Positions 8,842-17,659 of a DNA stretch of 64,000 nucleotides are shown piece after piece. Each line of letters opens with the position of its first letter. Position 1 is the stretch's first letter. Below the pieces are notes generated by a model. The model was not told the DNA's origin. It ran no database searches and saw only the letters and a program-made list of their open reading frames with translations. The stretch lies in contig OY282386.1 of assembly GCA_958295945.1 (NCBI GenBank), positions 3,466,204 to 3,530,203 on the forward strand, in the 5' to 3' direction. A program made the position numbers and the translations under genes. Source of the stretch: Candidatus Poribacteria bacterium. GTDB lineage: Bacteria > Poribacteria > WGA-4E > WGA-3G.

Positions 8842-10581
8842 TTATTCAGTATATATAGTTTCCTCACCAAGCATGTCAATAATCTTCACAGCGACGCGGG
8901 CTTCTGGACGCGGCAGTGAAACCGTGTACTCTCCTTCAACAAAATCATCCTTTTTCTCAGGAACATCGCTTATATCAATTTTGAAATACTCTAACGTATG
9001 GTCCGTATCAATCAACACACAATCAATCTGTGCACGGAAATCGTCAATTTGCTCGTCAAAAATGGTGCGGTCTATATCCATGCGTGCTAAAATGGTCGGA
9101 CTGATGTACTCTGCGATGGTAATTTTGACACTATCTCCCTCTCTCTCAAAATTAACCTCTGCGGAGGCAGGCTCAAACGTAGTGATTCCTTCGCTACCGA
9201 TGTCACGCACAAAGATTTTGTTTACTGCGCGCCGCCTGTTCTCCTCCTTGAGATCCGACTGAATGTTACTATTGGTCCCGTAGCAAAATACCGTGATGTT
9301 GCGAGACTCTTCTGGACGATTCTCAAGTTCGTCTTTAATTGTCTGAATATCTAATGGTGTAAGCGGTTTTGTAAGGTCAATGATTTTAACGAGTGTTCCG
9401 TCCAAAGTGCCATCAAAAAATGCCTCTTGTCTATCGGTTTGCACACCGTATTTCTTAATCACAATTTCCCTTCGTTCCAAGTCGGTACTTGCATCGTAGT
9501 TATTGACGCGATAGTGCACAACGCCGAGCTGCATATCTGGTAACTTCTGCAGTCTTTTTATTGTCGTTTGGATTGCACCTTTGTTAATATCTGCAGCGAT
9601 CCAACGTCTACCGAGTCTTTCTGCAACGGCAGCAGTGGTGCCACTTCCTACAAAACAGTCAAGCACAATATCACCCTCATTAGAAGATGCTTTGATGATA
9701 CGTTCTATGAGTGCTTCAGGTTTTTGGGTTGGATATCCTATACGTTCATCATCGTCACCTTGTATAGTTAGTTCCTTTTCTATCCATAGATTTCCAATAG
9801 CGACTCCAGGATTAGTATCAAGGTAGACTCTCTTAACAGTGCCTTGTAGATATTTGCGCCCACGTGGTATTGCATAACGTCGTCCGTTTTCGTCAGTGTG
9901 TCTATATTCAGATTGAATAGTTTGTTCTGATAATGGACGGAATATGGCATTGAAAGTATATACATCGGTGAGAGAATAAAACAGTAAAGTGTCGTTCTCA
10001 GTTGTAAATTTTAGCTTCGCTGTATTTTTATGTCCACCATATTTTCTCCACACAATTTCATTTCTAAAGTTAAATTCTCCAAAAATCTCGTCCAACACTA
10101 ACCTCAAGTAACTGTTCATTCGCCAGTCACAATGCACATAGATAGACCCATTATCTGATAACAATTCCCGCATCAAAGTCAACCGTTCATACATAAACTG
10201 AAGATAAGTGTCGTTTGCCCATATATCACTGTATTGTATCTGTTCAGCAATAGTGTGTCCTTCAGCCTCCAGTTTCTCTTTTTTACCGCGTAATGCCACT
10301 TCCCGCACATAATCTGCCCCACTGGCAAACGGTGGATCAATGTAAATAAGATCTATTTTACCGCGAAAACCTTGCACCAGCAGTGTGGAGAGAATCTCTT
10401 TATTGTCACCTTGAAAAAGGAGATTAGGACCGTCTTTAAATTTGTCATAGGTCGGTTCTTTCTCTGGGTTCTCAACGTTATAGCTATCTATCAATTGGGT
10501 AGGATAGTTGCTTATTGTGTCAATCGGGCGTTTGCCTACCCAATGCAGCATCGGTCTGCCTTTAACTGGCTTGATTTTCAT
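8842..10581 (-). CDS. type III restriction-modification methyltransferase subunit (Mod)
   Basis: A 579-residue amino-methyltransferase, probably N6-adenine. Motif IV is DPPF at 82-85 (IDLIYIDPPFASG) and motif I is DCFVGSGTTA at about 320, so the order is that of the beta class. The 160 residues after motif I are unconserved to my eye. Mod subunits bind DNA, methylate one strand and direct the Res subunit. It is the last gene of a minus-strand run that begins with res at 14921. Mod here lies downstream of res and is separated from it by five small genes, an inverted arrangement compared with the common mod-res order. Confidence 0.88.
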   Translation of the reverse strand: MKIKPVKGRPMLHWVGKRPIDTISNYPTQLIDSYNVENPEKEPTYDKFKDGPNLLFQGDNKEILSTLLVQGFRGKIDLIYIDPPFASGADYVREVALRGKKEKLEAEGHTIAEQIQYSDIWANDTYLQFMYERLTLMRELLSDNGSIYVHCDWRMNSYLRLVLDEIFGEFNFRNEIVWRKYGGHKNTAKLKFTTENDTLLFYSLTDVYTFNAIFRPLSEQTIQSEYRHTDENGRRYAIPRGRKYLQGTVKRVYLDTNPGVAIGNLWIEKELTIQGDDDERIGYPTQKPEALIERIIKASSNEGDIVLDCFVGSGTTAAVAERLGRRWIAADINKGAIQTTIKRLQKLPDMQLGVVHYRVNNYDASTDLERREIVIKKYGVQTDRQEAFFDGTLDGTLVKIIDLTKPLTPLDIQTIKDELENRPEESRNITVFCYGTNSNIQSDLKEENRRRAVNKIFVRDIGSEGITTFEPASAEVNFEREGDSVKITIAEYISPTILARMDIDRTIFDEQIDDFRAQIDCVLIDTDHTLEYFKIDISDVPEKKDDFVEGEYTVSLPRPEARVAVKIIDMLGEETIYTE

Positions 10582-10634
10582 TGTGTTTCTTCTTGTCCTT
10601 TAAAATTCACATAAGATGTTAGAGGGTTAGGCTA

Positions 10635-10982
10635 TCAAGGGTTCACAATACGTTGTTGCTTCAATGTTTCTATTTCATCTACGAGTGATTCAATTTGTTT
10701 CTCTTGCGCGCGTTCCTTTTTGGTGCGCCATGCAATGATAACTTGTGGAATACCTACGGCGACAACGATGATTGCCATTAAAAAGATCATTTGCTTTTCA
10801 AGGCCTCCCACACGGCCGTTTAGGGATGCAACATTCTCTTTTACAGAACCAATTTCAGTTTTTATCGGCTCGATTTCCTCTTTGACAATCAAGCGAATCT
10901 GGTTAAGGTTTTCAGGTGTTAAGTCCGCAAGAGTCGCTAATGCTATTGTGCAGAAGATTATTGATAATAAAACAGTTTTCAT
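10635..10982 (-). CDS. small membrane coiled-coil protein, paralogue of 11761-12195
   Basis: A 115-residue protein with a signal-like first helix (MKTVLLSIIFCTIALATLAD), the segment DLTPENLNQIRLIVKEEIEP, a short heptad-rich coil, one membrane helix (MIFLMAIIVVAVGIPQVIIA) and a charged C-terminal coil ending LKQQRIVNP. The gene at 11761 has the same plan and the same tail (LKLQRIVKP), so the two are duplicates. The ATG overlaps the stop of the truncated PIN gene as ATGA, and a GGAGG site precedes it, so translation is coupled. Function is unknown; its place inside the restriction locus may be incidental. Confidence 0.7.
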   Translation of the reverse strand: MKTVLLSIIFCTIALATLADLTPENLNQIRLIVKEEIEPIKTEIGSVKENVASLNGRVGGLEKQMIFLMAIIVVAVGIPQVIIAWRTKKERAQEKQIESLVDEIETLKQQRIVNP

Positions 10983-11143
10983 TGTGTTTCCCTCCAAATT
11001 GAGTTCCTATGTTTGCCTACTATGTAGAGATTGGTGTTTTCCTGACACTGAGACACTAAATCTGCTGTCAATCCTTCGGTAAGAAAAGCACTCACGGCCA
11101 CAACACTATCAAGGACGACGTGCAGTTTTCTTCTGTTTGTCAT
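10979..11143 (-). pseudogene. truncated PIN-domain (VapC-like) toxin fragment
   Basis: A 54-residue frame overlapping the end of the AbrB antitoxin gene by 35 bp, with a good AGGAAG site before its ATG. It reads KLHVVLDSVVAVSAFLTEGL, matching the first strand and helix of a PIN nuclease (Asp, then a Ser-Ala-Leu/Phe-Leu turn), followed by one more helix. It then stops, so only about 40% of a PIN domain remains and the other acidic residues are missing. It cannot be an active nuclease. It is probably the wreck of the toxin that belonged to the upstream antitoxin. Confidence 0.55.
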
Positions 11144-11411
11144 ATTCTTCCTGTCGAAGCTCAGCAACTGCGCGTTCAACATCTTGATAGACTTCTTCTT
11201 CGCTGATCCCTCTATTTTGTTCGTGGACACTTTTCATGACTTGAAGAAGTTTCGCCCAATTTTCAGGTGTCGTTGATTTCTTAGGCATGATCACTACACA
11301 ATCGCCCTCAATCCGTGCATCCACGATATCACCCTTCTTGAGCCCTAAACTATCACGTATCTGTTTAGGAATAGTTTTCTGTTCCCGTTCGCGAATCTTA
11401 GCAATTGCCAT
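11109..11411 (-). CDS. AbrB/MazE-type antitoxin
   Basis: A 100-residue DNA-binding protein. The first 45 residues form a SpoVT/AbrB swapped-hairpin domain (QKTIPKQIRDSLGLKKGDIV, then DARIEGDCVVIMPKK). The remaining helical tail (about 50-100) is the usual toxin-binding arm. It would repress its own promoter and neutralise a PIN toxin. The matching toxin frame just downstream is truncated, so this is an orphan antitoxin. It sits inside the type III restriction locus, where small toxin-antitoxin genes are common passengers. Confidence 0.82.
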   Translation of the reverse strand: MAIAKIREREQKTIPKQIRDSLGLKKGDIVDARIEGDCVVIMPKKSTTPENWAKLLQVMKSVHEQNRGISEEEVYQDVERAVAELRQEEYDKQKKTARRP

Positions 11412-11459
11412 ATTCTTACTCCTTTTTGTGCTGTTGTCCTAATCGCCACCATTGTTCTG

Positions 11460-11681
11460 TTATGTGCTGGCTTCGGCAACTTGTTCTACCGATTCGCTCG
11501 GATGTATGGATAGATACTCTCGGACTTCCAGGTTCATTCGATCAATTTCGGAGAGAAAACCGCCGATAGAGAGTCGATAATTCTGCGGATTAGTTTCAAC
11601 CTCTCGAATTTTTTCTATCTGTTTTTGAAAATACCTGATCCGTGTTAATGTTGCTTCAAGTTCTTGATTATTCTGAGTCAT
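11460..11681 (-). CDS. small helical protein of unknown function
   Basis: I do not recognise this 73-residue protein. It is helical and charged: residues 5-30 have heptad-like spacing (LEATLTRIRYFQKQIEKIRE) and 40-60 form a second helix (FLSEIDRMNLEVREYLSIHP). No membrane segment or metal motif is seen. Short proteins of this shape often act as antitoxins or as accessory genes beside them, and it lies 48 bp upstream of the AbrB antitoxin in the same direction. That role is inference. Confidence 0.5.
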   Translation of the reverse strand: MTQNNQELEATLTRIRYFQKQIEKIREVETNPQNYRLSIGGFLSEIDRMNLEVREYLSIHPSESVEQVAEAST

Positions 11682-11760
11682 ATAGCGTGGTTTTGAACGT
11701 GTGTTCTTAATGCATGTAGAATCCTGATAGGTAACGGGTTGACTTGAGGAGAGAATGGTT

Positions 11761-12195
11761 CTATGGCTTCACAATACGTTGTAGTTTCAATTTTTCGATT
11801 TCCTCTGACAGTTCCTCAAATCTTCTATCTTGTGTACGGTCTATTCTGCTGCGCCAAGCCATAAGTATCTGTGGAATGCCTACGGCTAAGACAATAAGAG
11901 CTATTAACCCATAAGTAACATTTGTCGCATGTGAGATTTGTTTGTCAACGGTATCAAATCGTTTGTCAATACCTTCTGATCTGCCTCGCAGCCATGCTAC
12001 GTCAATTTTTAAGGACGTGATTTCAGTTTTTATGGACGTGATTTCAGTTTTTATGGATGCGATATCAACTTTTATCGGCGCGTTCTCCTCGTGAACTATC
12101 GATCGGATTTTATCCAAGTCTTGAGGTGTTAAATCAGCGAAAGTTGGCAAAACAATTGCACAAAAAACTAATAAAAAAAGCAAAACAATTTTCAT
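11761..12195 (-). CDS. membrane coiled-coil protein, paralogue of 10635-10982
   Basis: A 144-residue protein with a signal-like helix (MKIVLLFLLVFCAIVLPTFA), then DLTPQDLDKIRSIVHEENAP, a coiled coil with a repeated SIKTEIT unit (about 48-70), one membrane helix (YGLIALIVLAVGIPQILMAW) and a charged coil ending LKLQRIVKP. It shares order, boundaries and tail with the gene at 10635 and is longer by about one coil. The repeated unit is visible in the DNA at 12017-12058 as a tandem copy, so the coil can lengthen by slippage. Function unknown. It is the first gene after res. Confidence 0.7.
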   Translation of the reverse strand: MKIVLLFLLVFCAIVLPTFADLTPQDLDKIRSIVHEENAPIKVDIASIKTEITSIKTEITSLKIDVAWLRGRSEGIDKRFDTVDKQISHATNVTYGLIALIVLAVGIPQILMAWRSRIDRTQDRRFEELSEEIEKLKLQRIVKP

Positions 12196-12266
12196 GTAAC
12201 TCCTTCCTTTCCTGTAAAATCAATATGTAGGACCTTAGATTATTATAGCACTCCTCTAAGTGAATA

Positions 12267-14921
12267 TCAAGTAGTGAAAGCACTCGTTTCATCGTTCCTA
12301 TAAATCCATTCGCGAATTTTCTGCATTTCGTCTATATTCTCTTGTAGAAAAGCGTCCTGTGTGTAAATGACATGATATTCAAAGTGAGCATCCGGTTGCA
12401 ACTGTGCCAAACGTTTCACTGACTTCTTTTTTGCTATAACGTCCGGGTCGTGGCGTTCGCTTTCTGATTTAATCTCAACGATGTAAAATTCCCCTGTGTT
12501 CTTGACGATAACAAAATCAGGAAAATAGCGATGATAATTGTTATCAGTCCCTTTGTATTCAAAATGGAAATCGGTTTTCTTCGTATTCGTTAAACTTCCG
12601 GTAAATAGAAATGCTTTGACATCTGCAACGGAGTGATTCAATGTTAACAGAATCGTTTTAAAGAAATCCTGTTCTGGTCCACTATCAAAGTCATAGGATG
12701 TATAATGAAAGCTCACATCGTGGTTGTCATCTAAGTCCTCATCACCGAGCAGCAGGTCCGCTTTACTTTTGCGTAGACGCACCTTATGAACGTAGCAATC
12801 CTCAGCCTCATCTTTTTCAAAAAGTAGGTTGCCATCGTCATCGTGTATACGGATAAGCGCGAGGTATTCCGTGATCGTTTCCTCAATCACTTCGTAATTT
12901 TGCTGCTGGTCTTCCACCTGTTTGCATAGCGAATTGAAATGATTATACGGGACTTGTCCCTCTGGATAAAGACTTTTGAGATTTTTGAGCGTCTCTATAA
13001 CAGATAGGTGATAGTTTGTTGCGAGTCGTCTTGCCAGTGTGTAGCAATCCGTTGTTCTATTTGCAATCTCCACCTCGTCCTGCGCGCCTAACGCTGTTAG
13101 CGGTGAAGCACTCCGCTGCGTGAAATCGGGAGTCAGAATGCTGCGAAATGCAGGCGGAGTCTCTCCGACATCTGTAGGCATACACAATTGAACCGCTTTC
13201 GGGGCATTTTCCAACGGAACAACTTTGCGTACCAATTGCATAATTTTTAATTTCGGTAAATCAGGCTTACGAATGCGGAGTGCAATCTCTTCCGTTTCTG
13301 CATCTTGTTTACGCAGTTCACCGAGCGTTGTTCCGAAGTTTGCCTGCAATTCTTTATCTAAAATCGTACTGTTTTTCGTATCCAAAAAGATTTTTGCAGT
13401 CCGTGTGTTGCCTTTCACTTGACGTAGGCATCGCGTTGAGGCTTGCAAAATAAAGTTACTACTTGTTGTCTGCTCCTTGATAAGTGCACAAGCGAATAGA
13501 CTTGGACAATTCCATCCCTCTGTCCCTTTACCAATAAGTAAAATGATACGTTTCTGATTGTCAGGATTGTTAAGTTGGTTGAATTCATTAATTTCCTGTG
13601 GACTTGATTTCTGCGTATTAACGAGTATCTGCGTGGTACTCTCTCCGATTTCTGTGAGTGCGTTTTGAATAAACTGATGGGAGGCATCCAAATGTTCTTG
13701 CGTCCTGAAGTAAAAGGCGATTTTCGCTTTCGCACCATCGGGCAATGCTACATCACCGTAGTTTTCAAAAAAATCGTTGATAACACTACGAATAACGTCT
13801 TCGTCAGGAATAGTGCCGATAGGGTACTGAACAATGCCGTTGTGAAGACTTTTAAGAATGTTGTCCCTAATTCCTTCACCCAGGCTATACCATGCCACAA
13901 CTTCCCGGAGCATCTGCCGTTTCGCGTAAGGGGTACCAGTGGTATTGATAACAGCAACGAGAGGGGTAATCCCATGGATGTAGTTAACCGTTTCGCGCAC
14001 TCGTTTAAGTTCTGTGTCTATTTTGTTTCCATAAGTATGGTGTGCTTCATCTGAGAAAATACCTAAACTTGGCAGACTCGTTATTTTTTGAAGTCTTAGG
14101 TTTGCCTCTAATTCTGCCTTTTCCTTCTTTTCCTCAAAATCAAGCAATGATTGGTTTGCCCGTTGTTTTAAGTTTGCTCTCAGACTTATTTTCTCCGTGT
14201 TTGTGACGATAACGTTAAAAGCACTCCCCGCTTGTACCTGAATCTCTTTAGCACCAGTCTGTGGATAGGTGATCTTGAGATTAGCGAGAAAGTCGCTGTG
14301 TAGACCGGACGGTAGAATCTGATCGAAAGGAATATCACTAATCTCACGTAGACTCTCAATGATAGTTGTACCAGGGGCAAAGACAAGGGCGTTTTTCATA
14401 AAATTACCCTCTGGGTAGCGAAGTGCCATCGCGAATTCGGTTGCAATAATGGTCCCAATCAGAACCGTCTTACCTGTACCCATCGCAAGCGCAAAGATAT
14501 AACTTGCATAAGGCAAGCTTATCGCTTCGTAAATAGGATCGATTCCCTTTTGTTTAAAGAATTCAGGTTTGTCTTTCATTAAGTCAATAAGACCATCAAC
14601 GTTTTTAATCAACATCGCTTCGTTTTCAGTGATTTGAATGCCGAACGCTTCACAGAAATTGCGGACATCACCATCGGTTTCATAATAGTGTCTGTAGAGA
14701 TCAACAACATGTGGCGTTTCCAGTACTAATCTGATATACCAATAGAGTTCCAGGGATTGGAATTGCGGTTCCCGGAGGTATTTGAGTTGGACGCGATTAC
14801 CTGCTTCCCCTTCAAACTGGTAACGTAGCACCTCCCCAATAAGCGGGTAATCTTCGCAAGAGTACCCATCTTTTCGCCATTTTAATGTGTCGTCTCGTAG
14901 TTTCTCAAAAAGGTGTTGCAT
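12267..14921 (-). CDS. type III restriction enzyme, Res (helicase-nuclease) subunit
   Basis: An 884-residue superfamily 2 translocase with a C-terminal nuclease. The Walker A motif is MGTGKT at 147-152 and the Walker B/DEAH box lies in IFSDEAHHTYG near 290. Later motor motifs include LLIGKGTEGWNCPSL and QASTRCLRQVKGN. The C-terminus holds a PD-(D/E)XK site (YFPDFVIV followed by FYIVEIKSESE). Such subunits move along DNA from an unmethylated site and cut after meeting another complex. It is intact. Its partner is the Mod gene at 8842, and res is transcribed first. A second, decayed res-like gene lies at 48060-48447. Confidence 0.87.
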   Translation of the reverse strand: MQHLFEKLRDDTLKWRKDGYSCEDYPLIGEVLRYQFEGEAGNRVQLKYLREPQFQSLELYWYIRLVLETPHVVDLYRHYYETDGDVRNFCEAFGIQITENEAMLIKNVDGLIDLMKDKPEFFKQKGIDPIYEAISLPYASYIFALAMGTGKTVLIGTIIATEFAMALRYPEGNFMKNALVFAPGTTIIESLREISDIPFDQILPSGLHSDFLANLKITYPQTGAKEIQVQAGSAFNVIVTNTEKISLRANLKQRANQSLLDFEEKKEKAELEANLRLQKITSLPSLGIFSDEAHHTYGNKIDTELKRVRETVNYIHGITPLVAVINTTGTPYAKRQMLREVVAWYSLGEGIRDNILKSLHNGIVQYPIGTIPDEDVIRSVINDFFENYGDVALPDGAKAKIAFYFRTQEHLDASHQFIQNALTEIGESTTQILVNTQKSSPQEINEFNQLNNPDNQKRIILLIGKGTEGWNCPSLFACALIKEQTTSSNFILQASTRCLRQVKGNTRTAKIFLDTKNSTILDKELQANFGTTLGELRKQDAETEEIALRIRKPDLPKLKIMQLVRKVVPLENAPKAVQLCMPTDVGETPPAFRSILTPDFTQRSASPLTALGAQDEVEIANRTTDCYTLARRLATNYHLSVIETLKNLKSLYPEGQVPYNHFNSLCKQVEDQQQNYEVIEETITEYLALIRIHDDDGNLLFEKDEAEDCYVHKVRLRKSKADLLLGDEDLDDNHDVSFHYTSYDFDSGPEQDFFKTILLTLNHSVADVKAFLFTGSLTNTKKTDFHFEYKGTDNNYHRYFPDFVIVKNTGEFYIVEIKSESERHDPDVIAKKKSVKRLAQLQPDAHFEYHVIYTQDAFLQENIDEMQKIREWIYRNDETSAFTT

Positions 14922-14988
14922 TTTATATCTACTCTATACTCCGCACTTGTTTTAGGACATTTCCTTTATAGTCAGTGTGTTCAATCTT

Positions 14989-15005
14989 TCGCTCCAGCGG
15001 AGCGA
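14989..15005. repeat. short hairpin with AGC loop
   Basis: A perfect 7-bp stem, TCGCTCC and GGAGCGA, closes the loop AGC. The same loop and inner stem recur at 63344-63360 and 63546-63562 with different but still paired outer bases. It lies in the 170-bp gap between res and the serine hydrolase genes. Weak TATAGT and ACTATA edges (about 14968 and 15053) suggest a degenerate small mobile element around it. Confidence 0.6.
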
Positions 15006-15091
15006 TATGTGCCAGAATTCTGAACATGTTGTGCCGGGACTTTACTATATTCTGTCTATGCTGAAATATAAAAACAACTCACCTCCCAGAT

Positions 15092-16264
15092 TCAATCAAC
15101 TATTGCCTGATAAGCCAACACTCTAAATTGTGCATGAAACGGAGAATCCCCAATTAATTGTGTCATAAAAATAGCGACCAAATCTTCCACTGGATCAATC
15201 CAAAATGTAGTGCTTGCAAGACCACCCCAACTATAGGTACCTACCGAACCAAGACTGTGCGTATCAGCGACGTTGGTTATAACTGCAAATCCTAAACCGA
15301 AACCGCTTCCCGTTCTCCATAGTGGTTGCCAATCTTCCGCTATATGATTCATCCGTATCAGTTCAACGGTTTTTCTGCCAAGCAGACGGTTCCCGTTCAA
15401 TTCTCCTTCGTTCAACATCATCTGACAAAAGCGGAGATAATCTGCTGCAGTAGACTGCAGTCCAGCGCCACCTGCATGGAAAAAACTAAGCGGTCCTGTT
15501 GAGACAGGTGGGTTCTCAAGCACTTGGATACCACCATCTTCAGTCGGTTCATATAGAGTCGCATAACGGTCTGCTTTTTCTTTAGGAACTGAGAAGTCTG
15601 TGTCAACCATACCTAATGGTTCTAAGATCTTCGTTTTCAAAAACTCTGCAAACGGCATTCCTGAAACGACTTCCACAAGATATCCGAGCACATCAGTAGA
15701 CATGCCGTAATTCCAGGCGTCCCCCGGCTGGTGTAGGAGCGGAATTTTACCGAGTTCATTTACCATATGTTCAAGATCGCCTTCAAAAAAAGTTGCTTCT
15801 CTATATCGATCATTTATTGGGTGCACCCAATCGCCACCATAGATGAGTCCAGATGTATGTGTAAGGAGATGTTTGATGGTCATCTCCCGTTCTGCATCAA
15901 CGATTGCATCACCGTGATTAGCGTAGACCTTCATGTCCTTGAATGCTGGAATAAAGTCCGACACTGGTGAATTGAGTTGAAAATGTCCCTCTTCATATAA
16001 CATCATAACGGCAACGCTGGTTATCGGTTTTGTCATTGAATAGATGCGGAAGATAGTATCAAATTCTATCGGTGTTGCAGTTGCGATATCCTGCAGTCCG
16101 ACTTTTTCAAGATGGACGAGTTTACCTTCTCGTGCTATCATCGTCAATGCACCAGGGATTTTTCCATCGTCTACCCAACGTTGCATAACGGGTGTAATTC
16201 TTTCCAACCGCGCGGCTGACATACCGACTTCTTCTGGGACAGCGCGCGGGATTCCATAGTCCAT
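15092..16264 (-). CDS. serine hydrolase, beta-lactamase/esterase class C fold, cytoplasmic copy
   Basis: A 390-residue member of the beta-lactamase-related (EstB/PBP-like) family. Numbered from the GTG two codons upstream, the Ser-Met-Thr-Lys catalytic motif is at 78-81 (IYSMTKPITS) and the Tyr of the second motif is about 188 (DAWNYGMSTDVLG). The third region reads WGGLASTTFWIDP. Members hydrolyse ester or amide bonds; the substrate is not predictable. No signal peptide is present, unlike the next two copies. The ATG at 16264 is preferred over the GTG at 16270 because of the spacing from the AAGGAG site. It is the last of three tandem paralogues. Confidence 0.85.
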   Translation of the reverse strand: MDYGIPRAVPEEVGMSAARLERITPVMQRWVDDGKIPGALTMIAREGKLVHLEKVGLQDIATATPIEFDTIFRIYSMTKPITSVAVMMLYEEGHFQLNSPVSDFIPAFKDMKVYANHGDAIVDAEREMTIKHLLTHTSGLIYGGDWVHPINDRYREATFFEGDLEHMVNELGKIPLLHQPGDAWNYGMSTDVLGYLVEVVSGMPFAEFLKTKILEPLGMVDTDFSVPKEKADRYATLYEPTEDGGIQVLENPPVSTGPLSFFHAGGAGLQSTAADYLRFCQMMLNEGELNGNRLLGRKTVELIRMNHIAEDWQPLWRTGSGFGLGFAVITNVADTHSLGSVGTYSWGGLASTTFWIDPVEDLVAIFMTQLIGDSPFHAQFRVLAYQAIVD

Positions 16265-16297
16265 AAACACATTTCTCCTTTAGAATTTTCGATTATT

Positions 16298-17551
16298 TTA
16301 GTTTGCAGATTGTCCAGAACTATCCATTGCTTGATAAGTTAACCTTTCAAAGTCTCCTGCGAAACCGTGACGATTATTGAGCAACTGTGTCATTAGGATG
16401 CCGACAAGTTCGTTTTCTGGGTCTATCCAAAAGGTCGTTGCAGCTGCGCCACCCCAACTATATGATCCTGTAGATCTTTTGTCTTTCTCGGTATCTTTAC
16501 GCGTGACAACATGGAAACCGAGTCCGAAAGCACCATCTTTGCCATATTGTAGATGTGGATAGCGAATGAGTTCAACGGTATCGGATTTTAAGATACGCGC
16601 GCCACTTAATTCACCACCGTTGAGGAGCATTTGGCAGAAACGAAGGTAATCCGCTGCAGTTGATACGAGTCCACCACCACCGGAAGGAAAGAAAGTAAGA
16701 TCATCGGTGGCAAGCGGTACGTTTCTCGCACGTCTGAGTCCTCCCTCTTCGGTAGGTCTATACAGTGCTGCAAAACGTTCCACTTTTGCTTTTGGCACCG
16801 AAAACGCTGTATCATTCATTCCGAGTGGTTGGAAGATTCTGGTTTGTAAGAATTGTTCAAAGGGCATTTCCGAAACGACTTCTACAAGATAACCGAGCAC
16901 ATCCGTGGAAACACCGTAGTTCCACCGTTCACCGGGTTCAAAAACAAGCGGGATTTTAGCCAGTTTCTCTACCATATCGGCTAACCCTGAACCCTTTTGA
17001 AATATTTTCAGTTCACCATAAAGCTTATCAACAGGTTTGTTCCCCCAACCGTAAGTCAATCCTGAAGAATGTGTGAGGAGATGCTGGACTGTCATCTTCT
17101 TCTGTGCATCATGCATTTCTGTCTGCTCTTTGTTAAAGACCTTAAGGTCCATAAACGCAGGAATATATTTTTCCACAGGATCGTCAAGTTTGATTTTCCC
17201 TTCATCATACAGGATCATTACAGCAACACTTGTAATCGGTTTGGACATAGAGTAGATTCGGAATATTGTGTCCGCTTCTACCGGTTTTTGTGCATCAACA
17301 TCACGCATGCCCTGTGGATGAAAATGAACGATCTTTCCATTTTTCGCTACAACAGTCAAGAATCCCGGGAGCTGTCCATTATCAATATATTCCTGCAACT
17401 TTGGTGCGATTTTAGCAAGACCTTCACTGGAAAAACCGGATTTCTCAGGTTCTGCCAATGGTAGACCGTGTTCTGGTGAGTATGTAGCAGCTCCACATGC
17501 AAGTATAGCAATGCAGAATAACGACAATAATGTATATCGAAATATTCTCAA
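16298..17551 (-). CDS. serine hydrolase, beta-lactamase class C fold, predicted lipoprotein copy
   Basis: A 417-residue paralogue of its two neighbours. The N-terminus is a lipoprotein signal with lipobox ILAC (Cys19). The catalytic Ser-Met-Ser-Lys is at 101-104 and the Tyr motif reads RWNYGVSTDVLG. The third region is WGGAAATTFWIDP. It would act in the periplasm or at the outer membrane. The only suitable start is a TTG at 17551, preceded by AAAGGAG. It lies 33 bp upstream of the cytoplasmic copy, so the two may form an operon. Confidence 0.85.
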   Translation of the reverse strand: MRIFRYTLLSLFCIAILACGAATYSPEHGLPLAEPEKSGFSSEGLAKIAPKLQEYIDNGQLPGFLTVVAKNGKIVHFHPQGMRDVDAQKPVEADTIFRIYSMSKPITSVAVMILYDEGKIKLDDPVEKYIPAFMDLKVFNKEQTEMHDAQKKMTVQHLLTHSSGLTYGWGNKPVDKLYGELKIFQKGSGLADMVEKLAKIPLVFEPGERWNYGVSTDVLGYLVEVVSEMPFEQFLQTRIFQPLGMNDTAFSVPKAKVERFAALYRPTEEGGLRRARNVPLATDDLTFFPSGGGGLVSTAADYLRFCQMLLNGGELSGARILKSDTVELIRYPHLQYGKDGAFGLGFHVVTRKDTEKDKRSTGSYSWGGAAATTFWIDPENELVGILMTQLLNNRHGFAGDFERLTYQAMDSSGQSAN

Positions 17552-17659
17552 GTTGTTCTCCTTTGATATCTATGGTGTAACATAAAACACATTAACATCT
17601 GTTGATTATAAGATCAATGATAGGTGCAAATAGGTCTGTATTATATGTCACTGGTTACG

